A DNA stretch of 64,000 bases from assembly GCF_004078655.1 (NCBI RefSeq), contig NZ_RZNC01000001.1, positions 62,001-126,000 of the forward strand, in the 5' to 3' direction. The translations under genes and the position numbers were made by a program. The DNA is from Labedella populi. GTDB lineage: Bacteria; Actinomycetota; Actinomycetes; Actinomycetales; Microbacteriaceae. The notes under the pieces are model-generated. The model searched no databases. It saw only the letters and a program-made list of their open reading frames with translations, and had not been told where the DNA came from. Positions 18,299 through 25,808 of this stretch are shown here, in pieces. Every line of letters begins with the position of its first letter. The first letter of the stretch is position 1.

Positions 18299-19420
18299 TC
18301 AGGGGGAGAACCCGGCGAGCTCCTGGGCGTACTCGAGGTAGGTGACCTCGTCGCGCACGAGGTCAACGGTGATGGTCGTCCCGTTGATCAGATCGTGCTC
18401 GGCGCCGTCGCGCGTGCGGACGACGTCGTCGTCGAGCGCCAGGTGCACCACGAAGTAGTTGGCCGTCTCCGTCCCGTCGATCGGCATCGCCGTCACGTCG
18501 GCGTCGATGGAGACGACGCGGCCACTGAGCTTCTCGTACTCGACGGCGGGGAGACCCTCCACCGAGACGGTCGCCCGATCCCCCACCTCGACGTGTTGCC
18601 GATCCGGCACGGACAGGTAGACGCTCACGTCGAGCCCCTCCTCCGTCGACGCCACGGAGCCGATCCGGTCTCCGGCCGTGACGACGCTCCCCACCTGCAC
18701 GCCCTCGTCGAGGTGGACCGTTCCGGAGACGGGCGCGGTGATCTGGAAGGCGCTCTCCCCGGTGCTCGCCGCGCGACCACGAATGTCGATCTCCGCGATC
18801 TGCTGACGGATCTGGGTCTCCTCCGCCGACGACTCGCTCAAGGCCGTCGAGTCGAGTTCCTCCGCCTTCAACGCGTTGTCGGCGATGGCGCCGTCGATCT
18901 CCACGGGTGTGTACCCGAGCGCTTCGAGGCTCTCGCGGCTCACGATCAGCTGGTCCTTCTGTTTCTGCAGCGAGTCGAACTGCCAGTAGAAGGCCGCCTC
19001 GTCGGCGACGTCCTGCCGGAAGGAGTTCTCGCCGTCGCGCACGGCCTGCGAGAAGCGAGACTGAAGGTCCAGTTCCTTCTCGAGGAGGGCCTTCTGGGCC
19101 GCGACGGTGTCCTTCTCCGCCTGAAGTTCGAGGCTCTCGACCGCGACGACGCGCGCTCCCGCCTCGACCCTCGAGCCGTTCGGTGCGTCGACCGCGGCGA
19201 TGCGACCCGAGACGCTCGCCATCACGACCGTGCGGTTGGCTCCTTCGATGACGCCGACCCCCTCGATGAGGCTCGGTCGCATGGTCACCGACGACCAGAG
19301 GACCACCGCGACGATCGCACCCGCGGTGAGCGCGAGGAGGAGGAGTCCGAAGAGAGGCGGCCGCTTCTCGTAGAGGATCCGACTGTCGGTGAGGCTGTCG
19401 AGGTCGACGATGCGCGTCAT
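18299..19420 (-). CDS. HlyD-type secretion adaptor of the bacteriocin exporter
   Basis: A 373-residue membrane-fusion-like protein. It has one membrane anchor (residues about 20-45, PPLFGLLLLALTAGAIVAVVL truncated here), a lipoyl-like half (SVSGRIAAVDAPNGSRVEAG), a coiled-coil hairpin (about 95-190), the second half (ITAPVSGTVHLDEGVQVGSVV) and a beta-barrel. It is the LcnD/MesE-type accessory factor that works with C39 ABC exporters of Gram-positive bacteria. Its ATG overlaps the stop of the preceding gene (ATGA, 19417-19420). Confidence 0.88.
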   Translation of the reverse strand: MTRIVDLDSLTDSRILYEKRPPLFGLLLLALTAGAIVAVVLWSSVTMRPSLIEGVGVIEGANRTVVMASVSGRIAAVDAPNGSRVEAGARVVAVESLELQAEKDTVAAQKALLEKELDLQSRFSQAVRDGENSFRQDVADEAAFYWQFDSLQKQKDQLIVSRESLEALGYTPVEIDGAIADNALKAEELDSTALSESSAEETQIRQQIAEIDIRGRAASTGESAFQITAPVSGTVHLDEGVQVGSVVTAGDRIGSVASTEEGLDVSVYLSVPDRQHVEVGDRATVSVEGLPAVEYEKLSGRVVSIDADVTAMPIDGTETANYFVVHLALDDDVVRTRDGAEHDLINGTTITVDLVRDEVTYLEYAQELAGFSP

Positions 19421-19926
19421 GGCTCGCGCGAGACCGCCGGCGCGAAGGCGTCGACCTCGACGGACGTTCCGTCCTCGCCGGCGAAGACGAGGTAGACCGT
19501 CCCGTCGAGCTCGATCTCGTTCTCGTAGGCGAAGACGTTGATCTTGCTGTACACGACATCGAGGTCGGAGACGTCGCCACGGAACCGGACCAGGATGCAA
19601 TCGGTCACCTCGACGCGCGGCTCGACTTCGACGTCCGGCGGAAGATCGGCGGGGGACAGAGGCGTCTCCGACTGACGCATGAGCGCCGTCTCGTGCGCGA
19701 CGACGTGGTCCTCGTTCGCTCTCGGGGTGAGTCGCTGGACGAGGGGACCTCTCGGCGTCCCTCCGCTGTCGCGGATATCCCGCACGAGCGCGACCGCCGT
19801 GTCGCGGACATGGCCCGGATCCAGCGCACGTATCCGTCGCCGCACGACGTTCTCGAGTACGAGTGTGCGCGGGTACTCGGTGCCGATCGTTCTTCTCATC
19901 TCGTGTCGGTGTCGCTTCCGCGACAC
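19417..19926 (-). CDS. Bacteriocin-operon protein with GyrI-like effector-binding domain
   Basis: A 169-residue protein that I do not find in standard bacteriocin gene sets. The C-terminal half (about 105-165) has the layout of a GyrI/BmrR-type effector-binding domain: a strand DCILVRFRGDV, a region ending YENEIELDGTVYLVF and a last strand VEVDAFAPAV. The N-terminal half is basic and helical. GTG 19926 was preferred because GAGAGGA stands just before it; ATG 19899 is nine codons inside. It lies between the peptide gene and the adaptor gene and is coupled to the latter, so it may be a sensor, chaperone or immunity component. Confidence 0.7.
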   Translation of the reverse strand: MSRKRHRHEMRRTIGTEYPRTLVLENVVRRRIRALDPGHVRDTAVALVRDIRDSGGTPRGPLVQRLTPRANEDHVVAHETALMRQSETPLSPADLPPDVEVEPRVEVTDCILVRFRGDVSDLDVVYSKINVFAYENEIELDGTVYLVFAGEDGTSVEVDAFAPAVSREP

Positions 19927-19975
19927 TCGTCCTCTCGTCGCAGCGGTAGGGGGAACGGGGGACGGGCAACGCGTT

Positions 19976-19990
19976 CGGGCGCGCCGCCCG
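19976..19990 (-). terminator. Hairpin between bacteriocin gene and the rest of the operon
   Basis: CGGGCG and CGCCCG form a perfect 6-bp stem with a 3-nt loop, starting 10 nt after the stop codon of the peptide gene. There is no T tract. In class II bacteriocin operons a leaky hairpin at this point lets the peptide be expressed above the export genes; that role is inferred here. Confidence 0.4.
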
Positions 19991-20000
19991 CCCCGAGGTG

Positions 20001-20303
20001 CTAGATCATCGAGTAGAACTTGTTCTCGAACCCGGCCATGATGAACGGGCTGCCGGCGGGGGACATGCCGGCGACCGCCCCGCGGACCTGCCACTTGATC
20101 TTCTGGTAGGTCTTGTTGCGCAGGCCGGCGTGGTAGGCGCGCTCGCCGGCGGCCATGCCTCCGGCGTACAGGCTTCCTCCGATTCCGAGAGCGCCGCCGA
20201 TGATGCCGATAACCGCGATGGCGCCGATGCCGCCGTCGATGCCGTCCAGTTCGTCGTTCGGGACGTCTCGATACGTGGTGGGCATCTCCAGAACCATGGA
20301 CAT
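20001..20303 (-). CDS. Double-glycine-leader bacteriocin precursor
   Basis: A 100-residue peptide. The leader (residues 1-25) ends ELDGIDGG and fits the EL-x-x-I-x-GG consensus cut by C39 peptidases, giving a 75-residue core. The core begins with a Gly-rich hydrophobic stretch with GxxxG spacing (IGAIAVIGIIGGALGIGG) and continues with a basic part (AYHAGLRNKTYQKIKWQVRG) and a hydrophobic end. The start is supported by AAGGAGGT at about 20310-20317. It heads the operon with the GyrI-like, adaptor and exporter genes. The core has no cysteine, so neither lanthionine nor disulfide formation is expected. Confidence 0.85.
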   Translation of the reverse strand: MSMVLEMPTTYRDVPNDELDGIDGGIGAIAVIGIIGGALGIGGSLYAGGMAAGERAYHAGLRNKTYQKIKWQVRGAVAGMSPAGSPFIMAGFENKFYSMI

Positions 20304-20371
20304 GTAAGTACCTCCTTGTTCGGATGCGGGCACCGGGCGGCGCCTGCGTGACCCGACGGTAGTTGCTCTTC

Positions 20372-20415
20372 TCCACACCCGCTCGGAGTTTCCACATAGA
20401 TACGTTTTCTGTGGA
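20372..20415. promoter_or_regulatory. TCCACA repeats in the divergent bacteriocin promoter region
   Basis: TCCACA occurs at 20372-20377 and 20391-20396, and its inverse TGTGGA at 20410-20415. The copies are 19 nt apart each, about two DNA turns. The third copy overlaps a possible -35 (GTGGAC) that pairs at 18 nt with GATACT (20435-20440), the likely -10 of the divergent membrane-protein gene. This looks like a regulator-binding array; the regulator is not known. Confidence 0.4.
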
Positions 20416-20447
20416 CAGATTCTTCCGGGCGAGCGATACTGGCGTGC

Positions 20448-20885
20448 ATGAATAGATACTCGTCCGCATCCCGCGATTCGGGCTCCGGCACCCTCGAGCC
20501 CCCGCCGCATGACGCGCGTCCCACTGTCGCGCGAGGCGACGTGTCGCCGCTCGGACGCGCGTCGCTCGGAGCTCTCTTCGCCGCGGTGATCGTCAGCGCA
20601 CCGGGGCTCACCGAGGCGTACGCCAGCGCCATCGCGATCGGCTTCTCCAGCCTGGCACTCGCGCTCGTCGAGTCCACCCGGCCCACCGCGACCCGTCCAC
20701 CCGGCCTTCCACGACGACGGCGCGTGGCTCCGGCGCTCGTCGCGAGCGTGGCCGTCTTCATCGCGGCTTTCGCCGCATCCTTCGCGGCCGCTGCGGCAGG
20801 GAGTCGCGATCTGAGCACCGCCATCGCCGGAGCGGCGTTCATCTTGCTGTTCCCGCTGATCTGGCTCGACGAGCGGTCCCGCTGA
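20448..20885 (+). CDS. Small four-helix membrane protein, candidate immunity protein
   Basis: A 145-residue protein with a hydrophilic N-terminus and about four membrane helices (residues about 38-56, 59-76, 92-115, 121-140) separated by an Arg/Pro-rich loop (PPGLPRRRRVAP). It is divergent from the bacteriocin peptide gene. A possible -10 (GATACT) ends seven bases before the ATG, so the transcript may be leaderless. Many bacteriocin immunity proteins are small membrane proteins next to the peptide gene, which makes this a candidate; the sequence itself does not prove it. Confidence 0.65.
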   Translation: MNRYSSASRDSGSGTLEPPPHDARPTVARGDVSPLGRASLGALFAAVIVSAPGLTEAYASAIAIGFSSLALALVESTRPTATRPPGLPRRRRVAPALVASVAVFIAAFAASFAAAAAGSRDLSTAIAGAAFILLFPLIWLDERSR

Positions 20886-20931
20886 TCCGGGATGGCGTGA
20901 GGTGAGCGCACCGACTCCCTAGGCTGATCTC

Positions 20932-21891
20932 ATGCGCGGCTTCTACCCCGAGATCGAACCGTACGACACCGGCATGCTCGACGTCGGCGACGGCCAGCAG
21001 CTCTACTGGGAGGAGTCGGGCAACCCGGACGGCAAACCCGTCGTTTTCCTCCACGGCGGACCGGGCGGCGGCACGAACGCCAATCAGCGCCGCGTCTTCG
21101 ACCCCTCGAAGTACCGCATCGTGCTCTTCGATCAGCGCGGCTGCGGGCGCAGCACCCCGCACGCGAGTGAGAATCTTGATCTCTCCGCGAACACGACGTG
21201 GCACTCCGTCGTGGACATCGAGCGGCTCCGCGAGGCGCGCGGCATCGATCGCTGGCAGGTGTTCGGTGGCTCCTGGGGCAGCGCACTCGCGCTCGCCTAC
21301 GCCGAAACGCACCCGGAGCGCGTGACCGAGATCGTCCTCCGCGGCATCTTCACGCTGCGCCAGAGCGAGCTCGACTGGTTCTACGAGGGCGGCGCGGGCG
21401 CGATCCTCCCCGACCGGTGGGAGGGGTTCGTCGCCCCGGTGCCGGAGAACGAGCGGCGGTCGCTCATCTCCGCGTACCACCGGCTGCTCAACCACCCGGA
21501 TCCCGCGATCCACGGGCCGGCCGCCGTGGCCTGGTCGGGCTGGGAGGCCGCGGCCATCACGCTCATCCCGCGCGAAGACCTCATCGACACGTTCACCGAG
21601 CCCGCCTACGCGCTCGCGTTCGCACGCATCGAGAACCACTACTTCGTGAACAAGGGCTGGTTCGAACCGGAACAGCTGATCCGCGATGCGCCGAAGCTCC
21701 GCGACATCCCGGGCGTCATCATCCAGGGCCGCTACGACCTCTGCACCCCGGCATTCACCGCGTGGGACCTGCACCGCGCGTGGCCCGAAGCCGAACTGCA
21801 CATGATTCCGGATGCCGGTCACGCCTTCGACGAGCCGGGCATCCTCGACGCCCTCGTCACCGCGACGGACCGCTTCGCCAACCGCCCGTAA
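20932..21891 (+). CDS. pip: Proline iminopeptidase
   Basis: A 319-residue alpha/beta-hydrolase of the S33 family that removes N-terminal proline from peptides. Visible are the oxyanion-hole region LHGGPGGG, DQRGCGRSTPH, the nucleophile elbow GGSWGS, the catalytic Asp in GRYDLCTP and the His in DAGHAFDEPG. Length and the WFYEGGAGAILPD cap segment match Pip enzymes. It is monocistronic, 46 bp after the small membrane protein. Confidence 0.93.
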   Translation: MRGFYPEIEPYDTGMLDVGDGQQLYWEESGNPDGKPVVFLHGGPGGGTNANQRRVFDPSKYRIVLFDQRGCGRSTPHASENLDLSANTTWHSVVDIERLREARGIDRWQVFGGSWGSALALAYAETHPERVTEIVLRGIFTLRQSELDWFYEGGAGAILPDRWEGFVAPVPENERRSLISAYHRLLNHPDPAIHGPAAVAWSGWEAAAITLIPREDLIDTFTEPAYALAFARIENHYFVNKGWFEPEQLIRDAPKLRDIPGVIIQGRYDLCTPAFTAWDLHRAWPEAELHMIPDAGHAFDEPGILDALVTATDRFANRP

Positions 21892-21937
21892 CGCGCGAGC
21901 TGCCGCGTCACGCCTCGGCGGGCTCGGTCCTGATTGG

Positions 21938-22450
21938 TCAGGCGGGGTCGAGTGCCAGGTCGTCGAGGGCGACGACCGCACCCGTCCCGTCGCCGAGCTC
22001 CGAGGGTCCGACCGGGCAGTCGAGTTGCTCGCGCACGAACGACTGGTGGTACGGGTCGATGACGTACGACGCACACAGGTAGGCGTGAGATGCGTCGGGG
22101 AAGAGGCTCCCACCCGGACGGGTCAACGCCGAGACGAAGACGTCGACGGTGAGGAGATCGTCGCGCACCTCGTGAGCGAAGGGATGCGGTGCCATCGTCG
22201 CCGCGGCGAAGTCCGCCGCGAGGACCGGGTTGCCCATCCCCGTCGCCGGGTCGAGCTGGTACCAGAGGGATTCGGGACTCGGACGACTCCACATGATGCG
22301 GTCGAGCCGATCCTCGAAGGCCTCGAGTCGGTCTCCGATCTTCTCGATCGCGGTCGGTTCGTCGTCCGGCGCGGCCGCGCATCCGCTGAGAGCGAGCGAC
22401 GCCAACACCACGGCCGCGGCCGCACTGATCGGGTGTCGTGTGCGCTTCAT
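21938..22450 (-). CDS. Putative lipoprotein
   Basis: A 170-residue protein with a lipoprotein signal peptide: MKRTRHP basic start, a hydrophobic stretch and the lipobox LSGC near residue 24. The mature part begins with an acidic linker and a predicted helix (EKIGDRLEAFEDRLDRIM) and contains two cysteines (LCASYVID and QLDCPVG) that could pair. No known domain is recognised. It is probably anchored on the outer face of the cell membrane. Confidence 0.7.
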   Translation of the reverse strand: MKRTRHPISAAAAVVLASLALSGCAAAPDDEPTAIEKIGDRLEAFEDRLDRIMWSRPSPESLWYQLDPATGMGNPVLAADFAAATMAPHPFAHEVRDDLLTVDVFVSALTRPGGSLFPDASHAYLCASYVIDPYHQSFVREQLDCPVGPSELGDGTGAVVALDDLALDPA

Positions 22451-22559
22451 CCGATCCAGCCTAGGAGCGCCCTCGGCACGACGACAATCGACGGAGGGTT
22501 ATTCGGACGGTTCGCCCAGGCGCGGTCGGCGACGCCCGCGCCGCTCCTAGACTCGGCTC

Positions 22560-23537
22560 ATGCCCTCGTCCGCTCTCGGCCGCGCCATCGATCGCGCGCG
22601 GATCGACGAGCGCTGCCGCGTCACCGATCGGCTGAACGCCCGCCACGGCCGCCTCTACTTCGGCGTGCAGGCTCTCATGGGACTCGTCTGGTGGATCGCC
22701 GTCTTCACCGTCCCTCTCGTCCGGGAGCTCACCCTCGGCAGCCTCGACGCCGTGGTCGTCGCGGCCCTCGACATCCCCCTCTTCGTGATCGCGTCGGCTC
22801 TCGCGGCCGTCGGTGTGCGGGGGGCCGTCTGGGTCGCCGTTCCGTGGACCGTGCTCGTGACGATCGGCATGGTCGCCTTCGCGACCTTGACCGGCGAGGC
22901 GGGTTGGGGCGCTCTCCTCATGATCGGCTCGGCGGTGGGGAGCGTCGCCGCCGGGCTGCTCGTCGTTCTCGGTCGGCTCCCGGCGGAGTGGATCATCCGC
23001 GGTCCGTTCGCCTTCCGCCTCGCGCCGGCCGGGCGGCCGAGCGACCACGTCCGCCGCACCGGCTTGCAGATCGTCCTCTTCTGGGGCCTCTTCCTCGTGG
23101 TCTTCCCGCTCGTGATCGCGTTTCTCGAGCATCGCTGGCAGGTCGACGTCGACGTCGACGTGCCGATCGTGATCCCGATCCTCGGTGCAGTGATCCTCGT
23201 CGCGGCGAGCGCGCTCGGCATCTGGTCTGCCATCACGATGTCGGCGCTCGGCGAGGGCACGCCGCTGCCCTCAGCCACTGCGCGCCGCCTCGTGATCGCG
23301 GGCCCGTACCGGTTCGTGCGGAACCCGATGGCCGTCGCGGGCATCGTGCAGGGCGCAGCGGTCGGCCTGATGCTCGGATCCTGGCTCGTCGTGGTCTACG
23401 CGATCGCGGGATCGTTCGTCTGGAATGAACTCGTGCGCCCGATCGAGGAGGCCGACCTCGAGGAGCGTTTCGGCGTCGAGTACGTGCAGTACCGCGACCG
23501 CGTGGCCTGCTGGGTTCCGCGCTTCCGGAGAGCCTGA
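22560..23537 (+). CDS. Membrane protein with isoprenylcysteine methyltransferase-like domain
   Basis: A 325-residue integral membrane protein with about eight helices. The C-terminal third holds the ICMT/PEMT-like signature: GPYRFVRNPM followed by a helical pair and ERFGVEYVQYRDRVACWVPR. This motif binds S-adenosylmethionine in the eukaryotic enzymes; in bacteria most such proteins have no assigned substrate. The N-terminal 170 residues are an added set of membrane helices. It stands alone. Confidence 0.75.
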   Translation: MPSSALGRAIDRARIDERCRVTDRLNARHGRLYFGVQALMGLVWWIAVFTVPLVRELTLGSLDAVVVAALDIPLFVIASALAAVGVRGAVWVAVPWTVLVTIGMVAFATLTGEAGWGALLMIGSAVGSVAAGLLVVLGRLPAEWIIRGPFAFRLAPAGRPSDHVRRTGLQIVLFWGLFLVVFPLVIAFLEHRWQVDVDVDVPIVIPILGAVILVAASALGIWSAITMSALGEGTPLPSATARRLVIAGPYRFVRNPMAVAGIVQGAAVGLMLGSWLVVVYAIAGSFVWNELVRPIEEADLEERFGVEYVQYRDRVACWVPRFRRA

Positions 23538-23580
23538 GAAGCGTTTCCCGGCGTGCCCTCCGGCGCTCCCGGCACTGCGA

Positions 23581-23853
23581 TTACCGCTTGCTGATCGTCA
23601 CGGACACGGGATCACCGACGTCCTTGCCGAGCGCCTTCCGCACCTTCGCGTTGAGCGACACCATGTGCCCACCCGCACCCGTCGGGAGGGTGCCTACGTT
23701 CTCGAGCGTCACCTCATCGATCGTCGCATCCACGCGAGCGGACTTCCCGTTCCCGAAGAACGCCACCGAGTCGGGGATCTCGACGCAGCTCCACGTCTCC
23801 CCCTTCACGTCGACGCCGATGGTGGTCTCAAACTGCACCCGCTCTGCATCCAT
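23581..23853 (-). CDS. DUF1905 domain protein
   Basis: A 90-residue beta-rich protein. The order of strands and the conserved segments SCVEIPDSVAFFG, GGHMVSLNAKVRKALG and VGDPVSVTISK match the DUF1905 family, in which a small barrel of unknown role is found alone or next to a YdeI-like domain. Length is typical. It is convergent with the preceding gene and divergent from the next. Confidence 0.8.
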   Translation of the reverse strand: MDAERVQFETTIGVDVKGETWSCVEIPDSVAFFGNGKSARVDATIDEVTLENVGTLPTGAGGHMVSLNAKVRKALGKDVGDPVSVTISKR

Positions 23854-23984
23854 ACCCCCACGCTACGATCCGACCGGCCCCGGCCGCCACGATCGCCGAG
23901 TAGCGGGAGCCGCGCCAACAGGCCGACATGTCCGCGCCTGCGCACCTCCGATACCGTTGGCGTATCCGACGTCGAGGGGGATCA

Positions 23985-24620
23985 GTGACTGCTGAAGGCC
24001 ACGACCCGCGGGGGCGCACCAGCTCTTCGATGGCTCTTCGGCTCTCGGGAATCCTGATCGCCGCGTCTGCCATCGTGCAGATCGTGTTGCAGTTGGTCGC
24101 GGGAAGCCAATGGAGTTTTGCCGTCGGGCGCCCCACCTTCTCAGCGAGTGTCGTTCTTCTCGCCGGCGCCGCGGTCGTCCTGTCCCTCCGGCGGATCGGG
24201 GGTGTTGAAAACGATGTCACGGACCATCTGGGCGTGGGGGCCTTACGCGCTCTTGCCGGTCTCCTCGTGATCGACGTCGTCCTGTTGCTGTCGTCGCCGT
24301 TTCTCCCGTCCGATCTGGGGGCAGCAGTGGCGTACTCGTACCTGGCCCTGTTCGTCGACCTCCTCGTGCTGATGTGCGCGGTCGTTGCGGTGAGTCGACT
24401 CCGTGCGGCTCACCGGGCGCCGCGACCAGCGGTCTTGATCGCTGCCGGCACCGTCACCTGGTACGTCGCGGCGGGGTTGTTCGCCCTCGCGCTGCCGTTC
24501 GTCATCCCCGATGCTTCTCAGGGACTCCTCATCACGCTGCACGTGGTGGTCAGTATGATCGGGCCTCTTCTGACCCTCGGGACGGGCCTCGTGTGGCTCG
24601 CGGTCTCCCGCGGACAGTGA
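23985..24620 (+). CDS. Multi-pass membrane protein of unknown function
   Basis: A 211-residue protein with about five to six hydrophobic helices (starting LSGILIAASAIVQIVLQ) and no recognisable domain. GTG 23985 is preferred as start because GAGGGGG precedes it at a good distance; the open frame begins at 23928 but that part is Arg-rich and unsupported. The helices are separated by short loops and one longer loop (RIGGVENDVTDHLG). Possibly a DUF2975-like protein, not certain. Confidence 0.65.
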   Translation: MTAEGHDPRGRTSSSMALRLSGILIAASAIVQIVLQLVAGSQWSFAVGRPTFSASVVLLAGAAVVLSLRRIGGVENDVTDHLGVGALRALAGLLVIDVVLLLSSPFLPSDLGAAVAYSYLALFVDLLVLMCAVVAVSRLRAAHRAPRPAVLIAAGTVTWYVAAGLFALALPFVIPDASQGLLITLHVVVSMIGPLLTLGTGLVWLAVSRGQ

Positions 24621-24804
24621 CGGCCACAGCGCCGCTGAGTCGCCCCTCCCGGCGACCGCGGCCGCGGCCGCGCGCTACCGTTGACCCACCACCCGCACGC
24701 GCCCACAGAAGGGCCTTGGACAAGGCGGTCGGGTGACCAAAGAACCCGGTGGCCCCGGCACCCGGCCCCGCATGGAGTTCGAGTCGCAGGCACGGGCTCC
24801 CTGC

Positions 24805-24810
24805 TATATT
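24805..24810 (+). promoter_or_regulatory. -10 element of the first padR gene, leaderless type
   Basis: TATATT ends seven bases before the ATG at 24818, so transcription should begin at or next to the start codon. The same element and spacing are present before the second padR copy (36875-36880), with nearly the same flanking bases. Confidence 0.6.
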
Positions 24811-24817
24811 GCATTGC

Positions 24818-25201
24818 ATGACACCTCCCGCTGACGTCTCCGCGCAGCTGCGCAAGGGCGTCGCGGAGTATTGCATCCTCGGGCTCCTGTCACGGGAGCC
24901 GATGTACGGCTGGCAACTCTCGGAGACGCTCGTGCGGGCCGGGCTCATCGCGAGCATCGGGACCCTGTACCCGGTGCTCTCGCGACTCCGGGAACGCGGC
25001 CTCGTCGTCTCGTTCGAGGAATCGACCGGCGCGGGACCCGTGCGTAAGTACTACCGACTGACCGCCGCCGGTGAGGAGCTGCTCGCCGACTTCCGCGATC
25101 AGTGGCCGACCTTCTCACTCACGGTCGGCGCGCTCATCCACGGCGAGACGCCCGACGATCTCCCCACCGACCCCCCGCTCGAAGGGACTCCCGATGCCTG
25201 A
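24818..25201 (+). CDS. PadR family transcriptional regulator (copy 1)
   Basis: A 127-residue winged-helix regulator with the PadR signature EYCILGLLSREPMYGWQLSE, followed by the wing (TLYPVLSRLRERGLV) and KYYRLTAAGEELL. ATG 24818 is chosen from the leaderless-looking promoter and the equal start in the paralogue at 36888. It overlaps the next gene by eight bases. PadR proteins are usually autorepressors that respond to small molecules or envelope stress, and the neighbour is the typical membrane partner. Confidence 0.9.
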   Translation: MTPPADVSAQLRKGVAEYCILGLLSREPMYGWQLSETLVRAGLIASIGTLYPVLSRLRERGLVVSFEESTGAGPVRKYYRLTAAGEELLADFRDQWPTFSLTVGALIHGETPDDLPTDPPLEGTPDA

Positions 25202-25799
25202 CTTCTCCCCCGCCGCCGACAGCTACCTCGATCGACTCGCGAATGCCCTCCGCGACGTGCGCGAACCGGTGCGCGGCGAGATCTGGTCGGGCATCGCCGA
25301 AGAGCTCGACGGCCTCGGCGAGACCGACGCCCGTGACCGCATCGCCGAACTCGGCGACCCGTCGTTCATCGCCCGTGAGGCACGGAACGCCGTCGACGTC
25401 GGCACGATGGGCGACACCTCCTCGAGCGCTTACACTGCCGTCGTGGCGCGCCCGCCACTGTCGGAGTCACGCGGACTCGCGATCTTCGGCGCGATCGCCC
25501 TCGGAGTCGGTGGCTTCGTCGTCCCGCTCTTCGGATGGGTCGTCGGAGTCGCACTCGTCTGGACGTCGTCGCTCTGGCGCACGCGGGAGAAGCTCATCGC
25601 CACGGTCGGCCCGCCCGTCGTCCTCGTCCTCGCGGCGCTCGTCAGCCACGCCATCAATGGCTGGGCGGGGATGTCCGGAACGGAGAACCCGCTCGTGCCG
25701 GTCATCAGTGACATCGCGATCTCGAGCGTGGTCGGCGCGCTGTTGCTCAACGTGATCGCGATGGTGTGGTTGCTCGTGCGACTGGGGCGGCGGGCCTAG
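25194..25799 (+). CDS. HAAS-domain membrane protein, PadR partner
   Basis: A 201-residue protein. The N-terminal about 70 residues form the HAAS-type helical domain (YLDRLANALRDVREPVRGEI, EELDGLGETDARDRIAELGDP) that is characteristic of PadR partners (DUF1700-like). Four membrane helices follow. The ATG lies inside the padR stop region (ATGCCTGA overlap), so translation is coupled. It may tether or sense for the PadR regulator. Confidence 0.82.
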   Translation: MPDFSPAADSYLDRLANALRDVREPVRGEIWSGIAEELDGLGETDARDRIAELGDPSFIAREARNAVDVGTMGDTSSSAYTAVVARPPLSESRGLAIFGAIALGVGGFVVPLFGWVVGVALVWTSSLWRTREKLIATVGPPVVLVLAALVSHAINGWAGMSGTENPLVPVISDIAISSVVGALLLNVIAMVWLLVRLGRRA

Positions 25800-25808
25800 C
25801 AGCGCACC

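Noticed and set aside
19900-20000. Second bacteriocin peptide (two-peptide system)
   Set aside because: The spaces on both sides of the peptide gene have no frame with a start, ribosome binding site and GG leader.
24777-24785. GTTCGAGTC resembling a tRNA T-loop
   Set aside because: No matching acceptor, anticodon or D arm could be paired around it, so no tRNA is called.
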